From NCBI GenBank assembly GCA_023362775.1, contig JALMGJ010000061.1, positions 2,304,001 to 2,368,000 on the forward strand: a stretch of 64,000 bases of DNA, written 5' to 3'. A program made the position numbers and the translations under genes. The DNA is from Charina bottae. Its lineage: Eukaryota > Chordata > Lepidosauria > Squamata > Charinaidae. The notes under the pieces were generated by a model. It made no database searches and was not told the DNA's origin. It saw nothing but the letters and a program-made list of their open reading frames with translations. Positions 31,183 through 56,669 of this stretch are shown here, piece by piece; position 1 is the first letter of the stretch; every line of letters starts with the position of its first letter.

Positions 31183-33653
31183 AGTTTCAGCTTCTGCCAA
31201 GCAAGAGCTGAAGATCCATTCCTCTCCTAACCGTATTTTTCTATCAGCCCTTTGACTTCAGTTACACAGAAGCAGGGAGGCCTGCAACTGGCAAAGGCCC
31301 TGAGCAGCTTCCATCCCACCCAAGCTCCAACTATTTATTTACTCACTGAATGGTCACAGAGCCCAAGGGTTGCAACCTCGACGGAATGTGGCCTGCTCCT
31401 TTCCTCTAGGTCTCCCAGTGGGCTTCAGACTCCCCCCCCCCCACGAGAGGAAGCTTTCTTCTTTCTCTGCTAAAAACCTTGTAGCAAAAATCCGCCGTCA
31501 GCCAAAGACCTGTACTTCCTACCATAAAGAGACAATGGATAGCGCCATCCATTTCCTCCCAGATTCTCAGCGTAACGGGAAGTAGAGGAAATGTAAGGAA
31601 TTTCTTCCTCCCTAAGAAATTCCATGCGGTGGTTCTAAGGCACACGTTAGCCCTTCGCGCAGCGTTAACGCACTGCACAAAATCTACATGCGTCACAGCT
31701 GTAGCAGACTCTTCCAAAGTAACTCTGCACAGTATGATTATCGGAGTCCCAAAACGTTTCAGAAAGCAAGAAAATGCTCTGTGAAATCCATTCATAGGCT
31801 TAACCCTCCTTTTCTTGGAGAGTTTGGATATTCTCACCGCTGACAAAATGAAAGCAGGCAGCGGCATGTGAGAACCGTGGAGCAAAGCATTCCCACCGTG
31901 AATGTGAACATGTCTGGCCCTTGGGAATGTATGACTGCTGAAATGTTGAGCATCCGAGGCCGCCTCCTGGACCAGTCAGTCACCTATAAACATACTCCGT
32001 TGCATCAGGTACGCAAGGGTGTCCCAACAAGAGGCTTCTAACATTGGGGCAACATCCAATTATGTTGTGAATCTGCCATGCTTGAAGAGCAGGAAACACA
32101 TCACGCGCAACGCTCCGAGCCCCGTTTTCTCAATAAAACAAAATGAAAAGGGGGGGGGGTCACAACTGTCAGTGCCAAGAAATGGATGCCTCAATGCCCA
32201 TCCTTGCCTCGGTTTTTTTTTAACAATAGCACAATGTCGTGAGCTGAAAGACTAATGCAACTGGCATCAAGACTCATCTTTGTGACTTAAGCTGCCGGGA
32301 GTCTTTAACGAAACGGAGACTTCTGCAAGTCACCCACTGAGCCCAAAAGGCATTTGAGTGACTCACCTGCTCAAGCACACTCAACTGGTTGAGACGCATC
32401 TAAAAGCTGTTCTTGAAGCTTCAGCTTATGATTCCCTCGGAGGGCAAATCATGCAAGTGGCTTTTCCAGCATTAGATATCTCTTGGGGCACCCGAGTGCC
32501 TCAGAGGGCTGTCCTGCAAGGAGCAACTTTTTGAAGAACATGTAGCAACAGGCTTTCTTGAGAGACTCACGTTCGCAAAGCCATTCACCAAGCCGCGGCC
32601 TCAGCAGCTTTGCCCGTCTCACACACAGTAAGCATCGCAGAGGAACAGCGATGAAGGCCACGGATCATGACAGAATCGCATGGGTATAAAGCGGGTATAC
32701 CTTCGCTGTCCTTTTAAGAAATGAAAATGCTTTTCTCCCTTAGTCTATTTTTTCACAATTGCCCACATCTCCACGGGGTGAATTAGTTCATTCAGCAGGC
32801 TCTAACTGGTTTGGAACTGCTGGCTTTGGCAGCGACCACCTCAAAATGTATCCAGAAGGGTCATTCTAGCCCAAGAAAAGGAAATCTGCTCTCTAAGAGG
32901 CAAGTGGCATTTTGCAGATGATCACAAGGGTACAGTGACAAAGGAGTACAACCCCAACTTTTTATCTTCCAACCTAAGGTTATGGCTTGAAGAAAAGATC
33001 CTCTTGCTCTAAAACATTTTAGGAGGTTATTAAGTCACTCATAGAAAGAGGGAGAGCTCAGAAGAGTACAAATATGGCGCGATACACATTTTCCAGGGCT
33101 TAGTTAAGTAAACATAGTAAATGCTTAGCTTCGGTCACCATGAAGAGAACGTGAATTAGAAAATCCTGTTAAGTAGTCACAGAACGAAACAAGCAGGAGA
33201 AGAAAGCTGGAGTGTATGCATCAAGGTCTAGTTTCATAACTCCGGGTTTTTCCAGAAAGATAAATTAGAGGACGTTCTGCACCAGCGGAAAGTCAAATGG
33301 CAACAGAAGCTGATAATTGATACAGTGTTCTCACAACTTCACACTTGTTTCTCTCACAACTCTACCTTGTTATTGCTCCCTTCAAATACCTTTCCAGTGT
33401 GAAGCTGCCCCCTCCTCTCTTCACGAACATGATTGTGGCAACACGGATTTCAGGGAAGCGTTGGATGGTATCAGCAAAACCCAACCTATTTAAGCAGCAG
33501 CTCTTATCTGGAACAATGCTGCAAATCAACCAGAGATACTGTAAGACGCTTGCTCAGAGATGGAGGCTCTAGTTAACTAGGAAATGCTGCTTTCAACTTG
33601 TTTTTTCAAACAAGTGAATTTTTCATCACAGAGACACACATCTAATTTTCTTT

Positions 33654-33673
33654 AAAAAAAAAAAAAAAAAAAA
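33654..33673 (+). repeat. A20 homopolymer
   Basis: Twenty A bases form U20 in a minus-strand transcript. No retroelement body is visible next to it. Confidence 0.85.
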
Positions 33674-34346
33674 CACAGTAATCCTGTTATCTTGATTCCT
33701 GGTCTTTTGGGAAAGCATAGCTTCTGCAGCACACAAAAGATTTGTAAGAGGCGGCAAAGGGGGCGGGGGAGACTTTTTGTCCCAATCCGAAGCAGACATG
33801 AGGTTCCCCGTTATAGGATAACTTTGGTTTAGGGTTAAGGAATGGGAATATAAAGCTGGAGGAACTAATTGGCTAAGATAAAGACAAGCAGTAAGCCAAG
33901 CTTGGGCCCATGAGTATTTTTGGCAAAACTTGCTCCCCAAGACACAGACACATTAAAGGCCAAGACTTGCTGGGAAAATGTGTAACGGAACACAACCCTC
34001 ACCGCAAGCAAGAAGTTATGAAAGGAAGTGGGGTGAAGAGAGACACAAGAAGCAGAACGACAGTGTTGCTCCAGTGGCATGGATTGTGTATTCCTGACTA
34101 ACCCTCAAGAGCAGAGATTTAAATTCCCATTTGCTATTTTTTTAAATCCTGAGGTTTTCATGGGTACAACTAGTTGATTTCCCCACACCTGCCCACTGAA
34201 ATTGGCAGCCTGTTGCTGAAATGGATGGGATTACGTTAGTGGGGAAACAACTCCCCCCTCCCCGGGGCTAACACGAAGATTTGCTAACTCAGAACCACAA
34301 ACTCGCTAGTTTCTAAGTATTTTTTTGTACCACCAGCACGAGTCCC

Positions 34347-34352
34347 TTTATT
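34347..34352 (-). promoter_or_regulatory. VPS37B: Candidate proximal VPS37B polyadenylation signal
   Basis: TTTATT on the plus strand is AATAAA on the gene strand, 435 bp after the stop. Usage is not proven. Confidence 0.45.
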
Positions 34353-34786
34353 GCCATTTCAGTGTGACTTTGTTCTCAGAACGTATATTCAAAAGCTACC
34401 ATTCGGGGATTAAAATGGGGCTTCTTTTCTGGAATCTGCTTTCCATGCCCAAATCAGGGAGCAAAGAGAACTAAGATCTCCTGGGAAGTGGCTTGCATGC
34501 CACAATGGCTGGAATCTCCTCTGAAGTCTGTTTATAATGGAAGCATTTCACCAATTTTACACTTGAGTAAAATTACTCAAAGTTACACCCTTCTAGGAAA
34601 GGGCTGGACGGAGATGCTGATTCCCTTTAAAAAATCGATCAAAACTGGTGGCATTTGCAGGATCCGTTGACGGTTTCCCTTGGGCAGGGAGCGCAGTTGA
34701 TTTCCCACTACTTCGGTTGAGTTTCCAGGCTTTAAGGATCGTAAAGGTCAGCACCAGTGTACAGAAATCAGGAGACGATGGCATTT

Positions 34787-48511
<13,725 letters not shown>

Positions 48512-49324
48512 GTCGGGCGAGGAACCGAAGAGGAAGAACAAGAAGCCGCCGCCGCGTCCGCCCCGCTCGCCGCCCTCCGCAGCTCTGCGCTGGCAGCGGC
48601 AGTGGCTGTGCCCGCCCCACCCGCCGCTCCACCCGCCGCTCCACCGGAAGTGCTGCTGCCGCTCTTCCCGGCCACCTCCCTCCTCTCTCCACCAGGTGGG
48701 AAAAGAAGCGAGAGTAGGAGGGAGGGGGAAGGAGGGAGAGACGTCGTCACGCCTCTCACGCTCCCCCTCCCCCCCGAATATCAAAACGGGCGGGAAACTG
48801 AGGACGCCTGAGGGGAAGCGGCCCCGAAGCGCTTTTCCCGCCTTTTTTAAACTTAATAATAAAACAAAATGTACTGATGGTCCCTGGTCTATCATGAAAA
48901 GGACTTTCTCCTCTGGCTGATTGCTGCGTTATAAGCCCCCCCGTGGGGTGGGGTTCAAAAAATAGATAAATAATAAATATAATTATATAATATATTATGA
49001 TAATATATTATAATAAAATCATTGTTATTTATTTAATGGTAAGCCGCCCAGTCGCATGTCTACAAGGGACCCTAGTTTCTTGGAAATAATAAAGGACAAA
49101 CCTGAAAATGGGGCAAATCTGAAAGAGGTTAATAGGGATAAAAATATATATACATTAATTTTTTTATAACTTTGCTTTACCAAGGAAAATTCAAGGGCAA
49201 AACCAATAAAATAAATAATTAAATCTAAAGGACGGCTTTCTGAAATTGAGGACTCTCCTTCGTAATAAAGGACATCTGGTCACTGTACTTATGTGAAATG
49301 GGCAGCTATATAAATCAAATCAAT

Positions 49325-49425
49325 AAATACATTTATTTAAACTTATATGCCGCCTGACTCCCAGCGACTCTGGGTGGTTTACAAATTTTTTAAAAAACCA
49401 TTCAAGCCGGAAAAACAACACGAAA
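49325..49425 (-). repeat. Retroelement 3' end, reverse orientation
   Basis: Read on the minus strand, AACCACCCAGAGTCGCTGGG, a GGCGGCATATAAG block and an AAATAAATG tail match the CR1/L2-like 3' ends elsewhere in the window. Confidence 0.65.
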
Positions 49426-51963
49426 TAAAAAAGAACAAAGTGGGCAGAGATAACAAACCCAGATGGGAACAAAGAAAAAGAGGGCTTTGATCACGCTTGC
49501 CAAAGGCCTGGGCGAATAAATAAATAAACTGTTAAAAAAATCCCTTAAAACGTGGTTTGGTCAGCAGACTTGGGAATCCCATGGAAATGGGGAGCCCTTG
49601 AAATAGCTTTATTATATAGAAGATCTTAAAGGCATTCTCCCATGGTTTTAATTATATTTATGTTTTAATTGCTCAATGGTTTTTTCAAGTTTTGTTTCTA
49701 ATTGTTCTGTTTTATTGTACGACGATAAACCGTGAAAAAATCCAGTGCAATAAAATACCTTCACCGTAGCTCATAGTTCTAAATCGCTTTCCAGGAGGAT
49801 GTAGGAGTCTCATTTGTTTTTATTTTTATTTATTTTGCAAATTTGCAAGGCTGCCCAGCATGACTAAGACCCTGTTTTAAAAGCTTCGAAAGGATTGAAT
49901 CTTTTAAAAGGACCAGTTCCTTTTCTTATAAAGGAGCAAGGGTATTGATTTTTTGTAGATTTGCAGCACAGCAATCTTTACCTGCCCTTTCTATGCAAAA
50001 GGAGAGGAAGATGGCTAAGAAAAAATAAATAAGAGAAGATTGCGGTTGCAATCGAATAACTGCAACAGTTAATGTTTCTAGTCCACCCATTATTCACTTT
50101 TTAATTTTTAAAAGCACGTAGATATTGCCTTCCGGAAGGAAATGGTTTATTGGGGAAAAATAAAACTCTGCATATTGGGGCAATCTAGAAAACAGGCGAC
50201 AAAAATTTAGAAACATTAACAGTTTGGGCAATCAAACAATCCAGAACTGATCGATCCAAAAATTAATAAATGCACCTAAAAATTCCAACAGGGAGTTTCC
50301 TAGCTGATCAAATACGGAGGACCCCAAAAGCATGTGAAATAAAATGGATTTGTCCAGACATTTAACCCTTGTCATGGAATAATTGGATTTTATTTCACTT
50401 TTTTAAATCCCTCTGCAAAATGCCTTTCTTGATTCAAAGATGTATTATTTAACTGATTGGCTCCACTTTGTTTCAGAGCCTTTGTTTGCTGACGGCGGTT
50501 TTGGGCAACTCCGGACGCCCCAATGATCTTTTGCAAAACATCTTTCTTCTTGGACAATGACGGGATAACTAACTGGAAGGAAAGTCTATTGCACTGGATT
50601 CTTTTTTTCCCTGCCAACAGAAAACCCCCATAGGAAAAAGCCCAGTTTGCAATCGGAAAACCAATTTAATCACAGTCCCAATGATGGGGAAACGGCAGCT
50701 GGGATAGGACTGATAATTTCTCATATAATAGAAGATGAATTTGCATGAGAAACTGCCTGCATCAATCCTCAGCCTTGAATTCATTTTAACCATGCTCCTA
50801 ATCTGTGAGTGGCTTGATAATTGGCTTGCGTGAAATCTTTGCGGCTGTTGCTTCTTGCAAAACTATAAAAAAAAACATGCAGTTTTTTTTTAATTACACA
50901 CATATATAGAACGGATATTTGCCTGGATGGATAGCATTTAGCACTGTGCATGCAATGTTTTTCGCTGGCAGGGATGGAAATATAAGCAACGTTAAAATTG
51001 GGCTTTTCCCCCTCCAGGAAAATAACAGGATCAACCTGCCTCTAATTGTAATAAAACGCAATTTGGTGGCTTTTATTTGGAAGTTGTAGGACTGATTTGG
51101 GGAGCAGGTCATCTTTTAGGAGCAGTTGACTGTTGCATTGGTGAGCTCCTGAACATTAAATGTCTTTGCTCAAGATTCAGCTTGGAAGTCATGGGTTCAC
51201 ACGCTTCCCAGCTCAAAACCGTTTTGTGGAGCAGTTCATGTTCATACTGAAATTGCACCAAAGAAGCAACTTGGGTTTATTTAAAAAAATGGAATACAAC
51301 AGACCCTTTTAGAATCACATTTTTGTCTTGCCAACGGGAGACTTAGCAAGCTGGGGACAAATGTTTAGTCCTTCCCTCTGACTCTTCATTTGGCATCCTT
51401 CCTTAGTGCCCTGATGGTGATTAATTTCAATTACAGTTCTCAGATGGGGAATTGTGATTCAGTGTCTGTTCACCTAATTAGCAAACTGACAGAAAGATGT
51501 TTTGTATCTAACGAGAGATCTGTAAATTGAACGATCAGGATTGGCATGGCAAATAAATCCATGCCCAGATCCGTAAATGTAAACGAATGCCCCAACTGGT
51601 TCATTTCATTGCTTAATAAAAGGCATCTGAAGAAGAATAAGTGTGAAGCAGAGTGTTACTGCAGATCTATTAAGTCTCTTTTATTGCAATAATAACTGCA
51701 AATGGGCAACTTTTATTATCATCCTTGGCAATTATTACTCCTATGGAGACATTGTAGGAGAGCAGTGCTAGTCTGTGGTGGCAAAAAAAATGAGAGGAAG
51801 TCTGCTGACACCTTTTCTGAATCCTTCTCATTAGTATGAAAACATTTAAATTGCTATTATTGTCATAAGCTTATGGTGCATGTACATTTTCTCTAGATTT
51901 TTTTAAAATATTGCACTACAGGGTGCTATTTTTAATTCCTGTGTATGTCATTCATTGTTTGTA

Positions 51964-52085
51964 CGGGTAGTCCTCGCTTAATGACCATAATTGGGACTGG
52001 AATTTCAGTTGTTAAGCGAAGTGGCCATTAAGCGAATCCAACCTGATTTTATGACCTTTTTTGCGGTGGTCATTAAGCAGGGAAC
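51964..52085. mobile_element. Partial Tc1/mariner-type MITE
   Basis: The left inverted end GGGTAGTCCTCGCTTAATGA and about 100 bp of the TTAAGCGAA-rich interior are present. The right end is lost after GTGGTCATTAAGCAGGG. Confidence 0.7.
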
Positions 52086-53907
52086 TTTTCCTTCTTCTTT
52101 TTTTTTTTTAAGTCAGTATCACTGCAATGGCTGGCCTTGGTTCGACGGAGTTTTCAAAGATGTTACGCTGAAACATGACCACCAGATGTCCATTTAGGGC
52201 TCTCGGTTCCCAGACTCCGTGGCCACAGTGCCTTCATCCTTCATTGCTCCTTAATTATTCACCCACTTAACTGAAAAGTTTCTTAATGATTGGAAGGCTA
52301 ATATTTTAATTGTATAACTTGACATGAATATTCATTTAAGCTCATGTTTAGTACATAAGTTGTATGCTTTTGAAGTTTCTTTTGATATACTTAAACATGT
52401 TTTTGAACTTGCATGACTGAATCTTTAAGGCTAGCCTTTTTAATAAATTGAAGAGATATCCCCTATTAATCTTGCCAACTGACGTGCTTTTAAGACAAGG
52501 CAGTAGACGACAAAGACGCTACCCAGGCTGTGTCTGGTGGACAATCATCCATGAAAGCCAGTGCCATCGTCAAAGCGTGCTAGAAGACTCATTGATTTGG
52601 GTTGCTACAAAGCAATATAGCTGCCCATCTGTAAGCCTCACTTATCTCCATGCTCACATAGGGGAGAATGTCTTTTCTACCATAGGAGAGAGCTGCATCT
52701 TGAAGAACAAACGTATGGATGTGGTCTCTGCTCTTTCCAAGCTGCGGTTTCTAAACAACTTCAACAGCAAGGCTCAAGTGGAGACACGGCATTGCACTAC
52801 CCAAGGTGTGTCTTCTCGGTTGCTGGGGAAGCGTTGATACCTAAATATGTCAACAATGCGAGTATGTTGACAATAGCCCAGCTGATCGTTTTCAGACCGG
52901 ATTTCCTGGTTTGTCCAACTACATAAGGCAACTTGAGCTTTGGCATTTTGCAGGTCAAGGAAAAATCCATTCCTTTCCCTCTTCCTGAGGTTTTATAATT
53001 AGTACAATCTAAATATAGACTGAGAAAAAACAACAACCCAGGGGTTAGCATTGTTGTTGAACAATTCGGTATCAGAAACTTGCTGACATACCTTCCAGTC
53101 TCCCTAGCATGGGAAGGAGCGCTGAACTTGCTGTTCTCCTCTGTATGCTTCCTTGGAGCAATTTCCCCGTCCCCAAGGACAAAAGATGGTTACATTAGTA
53201 GAGCCTTGCTCCTGGCCTGAACAGAAAACATCTGGATCTTGCATCTAAAGATCAGAGACCAGCCACCTTCCTTCTAATGAAGGCACAAATTTGCATTGAA
53301 CTGAATGTGTTCGGTTACCCTATCAGATTTGGGGTCGGTGAATTATTAATACATTTTAATTGGATCTTTCTCCCTTTTGTGGCATTACTTCCCGTTTCCA
53401 GTAACACGGTCTCTGAAATCCTCGAGCTGAGGCGTGTCAGTGCTTAGGAACATACAGGATTCACTTTAAACTGTCATAATTATTCAATTTTGTTAATTAC
53501 AAAGAGTTGGCATCCAGCCTCTTTGAATAATTCCTGCAATAGGAGGAGACGTTTGACCTGATTTATTTGTAATTGTGCTTTCAGTATGCACACCCACTTT
53601 GAGCTTAAGCACGCTGCTGAGTGTATGTACTGAATGAGTCACGTTCACAATAGTCAGCTAGTACTGGAAAGTTCATACAGAATATAATTTGCAAGCCTAC
53701 TCTTAGGAAGCCTTCAACCTTCTCCTGAGATAGCCGATTAAAGCATTCCACAGACGGTTCAAGTTCTCATAAATCCATGTAAGTTCTACTCAGTAAACAT
53801 TACTGTACAAATGTGTTCTTGTTGGAGTGATCGTACATATATCAAACAGCGAACAAAAACTGTAGATAAACTGCCAAATCTTTAAGGGTGCATAAATTAT
53901 ATGATGC

Positions 53908-53942
<35 letters not shown>

Positions 53943-53949
53943 ATGTGTG

Positions 53950-53992
<43 letters not shown>

Positions 53993-54009
53993 ATATGTGT
54001 GTGTGTGTG

Positions 54010-54044
<35 letters not shown>

Positions 54045-54045
54045 G
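53908..54045. repeat. Compound (TG)n/(ATGT)n/(AT)n microsatellite
   Basis: Alternating runs of TG, ATGT and AT cover about 138 bp. They produce long but meaningless open frames on both strands. Confidence 0.95.
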
Positions 54046-54149
54046 TAATTTTATATTGTTATTATTGATATTTATTGTTTTAATTCTTTTAAATTTGTTG
54101 TGAACCGCCCAGGGTCCCTCCTTTTGGGGGAGATGGGCGGGATATAAAT
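54045..54149 (+). mobile_element. Retroelement 3' end feeding into a microsatellite
   Basis: TTGTGAACCGCCCAGGGTCC and GGGGGAGATGGGCGGGATAT are the family's conserved 3' block. The expected AAAT tail is replaced at once by a GAAA array. Confidence 0.72.
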
Positions 54150-54217
<68 letters not shown>

Positions 54218-54245
54218 GAAGGAAGGAAGGAAGGAAGGAAGGGAG
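54150..54245. repeat. (GAAA)n(GGAA)n microsatellite
   Basis: About 17 GAAA units are followed by about 6 GGAA units, starting at the retroelement 3' end. Confidence 0.95.
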
Positions 54246-56038
54246 GGTTGGGTGAAGACCATGTTGTAGAAACCAGCATGGCACCAAATCTCACTTATGG
54301 TACCAGCAAAGTCAAGGAAATGATTTGCAACTAACGCAAGAGAACGAAAGATAATATAAGGAAATCAGTCCTTTGCCCTTCTCAAGGGCATTGCTGCCTG
54401 TAACTTGCATTAGTACGGACCATTGGCCATGCTACCTTGAATAACGGGAGCTGCAGATTAACTTCACTTTGCAAAACAAAGTTGGAAAGAACTAGCTTTA
54501 CAAGAAGAAATTTTCTTCTCTTCACCAGCAAAGCATAAACAAACAGTATATTAAAGGGGATAACACTTTGTAGCCTTAATTAACGAACATTTGCTATCTC
54601 TTGGAGGTGGCTCTACTAATAAAAGGCTATCCAGGACACATTCTTGAAGATTCAGACGCTAAAAGTAGAATATCAGAGGTAGTCTTTCTTTTGTTTAATT
54701 TAGTGAAGTGCTTGTAAAATATTGCTAAAATATTACGTGCTTCTTTTTTAAAACATTGCTAACAACAAAAACCTGCCCAAACACAGAAGTATCAAAGTAT
54801 CAGAAAATCAAAAACATTTAATAATAAAAATAATAAATTAAAATGATTATCAGAAAATAAATAATAAAAGAATTATCAGAAAATAATTAAAATGTGCTAA
54901 AGTGCTTGAGTCATTTTACAACCAAGTACAACTGGAAAGACTACAAAGAACGAACAAAATAGCATTTTAAAATTGCTTCTTGGCCTTTAAAATTGCTAAG
55001 ATCAAGGGTTGTAATTGTTCAATCTCAATTTCAGAGTTTTGGTTTTTTAAAAGCACCTATTTGGCTGATAACTCTAATAATTTATCCAACTGTAAAAGTA
55101 ATAGATCAAAACAGGTCAAATTAGGTGGCTAGGTTTGGGAGGCTCTTTTTTGCTTTGTGAACACAACAAACACATCAAAATAATTCAGAGAACTGATGCC
55201 TGATGATTAACTAAACTAACCAAACTAAACAACTGTAACCCTCAATATTTGGAACTCTTAGCAGAATCTGTATCTTAAAATAAAATTTTGCAGGAAATGC
55301 TCTCTGACGGAATGGGCGGATTTTTAAAAGTGACATATCTGATTTTAGGCATTAAAACAAAACAGAAGGGGGAAAAACCCCTTTGTTCTTGAGAAATGAA
55401 TGCTTTGAAAACAGAGCGTCTTGCTAGTTGGGGTATTCATGTGCCCAACGCAGAGCGTGTGCAACCGTGCATAGGAGCGATAAAAGTTTAAATGATTCAA
55501 ATGACTTCCCTCAATAAAACTGCCCCTTTCCCCGAACCAAGGCTCACTCTCAGCCTTTATTACCATCAAGGTACGCACTGCAGGCCAGAGATGCAATCCT
55601 CTTGTTCTCTCCTGTTGTTATGGCTGGAAGTTTTGTTGCAATGCTGTTGGGGTTGCTGCTGCTGCTGCGTGGGGGTCTGAAAGCAATTGGAAATAACCCC
55701 TACCCAACTGAAACAGCGCTGGTTTTAAAAGAAACCTTCATGCATACGCAGCATGTGACAATCACAGCGTGTAGAGTAGCACCCTTCGCCAGAGATACCC
55801 AGAACCATTGACCTTGACTACAACATCTAGATATCAGATGTTCCAGATTCCAACTGAGCCAAGCTCCCTATGGAAAGTGCACCATATCTATAGGTCCAGT
55901 TCAACTTTCGTGGAAGCGCAAAGGAAATCTGAAGGCACCAGAGTGATCCCAAAGTGAACCGGTTGGCTTCAGCGCCAATCCCAAGCGAGTGTTTCCTTCC
56001 TGGCCCATAGCCCTCACCTCGGTGATCCATCACAGATC

Positions 56039-56044
56039 TTTATT
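56039..56044 (-). promoter_or_regulatory. ABCB9: Candidate ABCB9 polyadenylation signal
   Basis: AATAAA on the gene strand, about 330 bp after the stop. A second AATAAA lies at 55561-55556. The 3' UTR is therefore probably within about 55540-56375. Confidence 0.45.
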
Positions 56045-56375
56045 CTTCCCTACAATGCACACGCCTAAAAATCATGCCCATTTATACATAACAGCAAAGT
56101 TTGCAGGTGGGAGGAAGAACACACAGGCCGTTAAGAGAATCGCATCTGGTTTTCTTTCTGATCTACAGGATGCTACCTCCTGGGAGTAATTCAGGTTGGA
56201 CAACTACTTAGGGTTGTAAATAGCCACCATTAGATAGGGAAGACTGGAGAAGCCCTATGAAAGGTGATAACTCTTCCAGCTGGGCTTTGATAGGAGCCCT
56301 TGCTACATTCACTTCTGGGATCAGACGACAGCAGGACCGTCCAGTTGAGCACCCTCAGGTCCAGCGGGTCCGACA

Positions 56376-56669
56376 TCACACCTGGAACTCTTCTGCCAAT
56401 CCTGTCTTGGGAGAATCTCTCTGGACGCCAACCAAGCCACCATCCATCGGACAGCTGTCCCCCGTGCCTGCTTCATGGCCGAGAATCTGTCTTTGCACTA
56501 GCTTGCAATAAAGGCCGCCTTCTTCCATAAGCTGCTTATGCGTCCCTTCTTGTACCACACGGCCCTTGTCGAGAACAATTATATTGTGTGCCCTTTCCAC
56601 CGTGCTCAGTCTGTGGGCTATGACAAGCACTGTGTGATTCTGGACATGCCCATAAATAGCTTTCTGGAT
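56376..56669 (-). CDS. ABCB9: ABCB9 last exon: H-loop, dimerisation end and tail
   Basis: 98 codons including TGA at 56378-56376. It encodes [20 protein letters not shown], then [20 protein letters not shown] and [20 protein letters not shown], followed by a 33-residue tail after QRQILG that ends EEFQV. The switch histidine is in VIAHRLS. The tail is about twice as long as I recall in human ABCB9. Confidence 0.95.
   Translation of the reverse strand: MQKAIYGHVQNHTVLVIAHRLSTVERAHNIIVLDKGRVVQEGTHKQLMEEGGLYCKLVQRQILGHEAGTGDSCPMDGGLVGVQRDSPKTGLAEEFQV

Larger units (their letters stand above)
29860..34786 (-). other. VPS37B: Repeat-poor block downstream of VPS37B, possible long 3' UTR
   Basis: About 4.9 kb after the VPS37B stop holds almost no recognisable transposons, unlike the flanking introns. 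Minus-strand AATAAA occurs at 34352-34347 (435 bp after the stop) and 31339-31334, and ATTAAA at 29863-29858. The proximal signal alone would give a short UTR, and use of the distal ones would make the whole block UTR. The open frames here (for example 31406-31885 minus) show no known protein signature. Confidence 0.45.
48901..56038. other. Intergenic region between the VPS37B promoter and the ABCB9 3' end
   Basis: AT-rich DNA with retroelement tails (49325, 54045), a partial mariner-type MITE (51964) and two large microsatellites (53908-54045, 54150-54245). I recognise no coding exon or RNA gene. The longest open frame outside the repeats (52448-52837 plus, 129 codons) has no family signature. 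Confidence 0.7.

Noticed and set aside
31406..31885. 159-codon minus-strand frame downstream of VPS37B
   Set aside because: It lies in the putative 3' UTR and crosses a C-homopolymer. No protein family is recognised.
52448..52837. 129-codon plus-strand frame in the intergenic region
   Set aside because: It has no recognisable motif, no splice context and no nearby promoter. Such lengths occur by chance in 64 kb.
53842..54294. 150-codon minus-strand frame rich in Phe, Leu, Ser, Thr and His
   Set aside because: It is a translation of the GAAA/GGAA and TG/ATGT microsatellites, not a gene.
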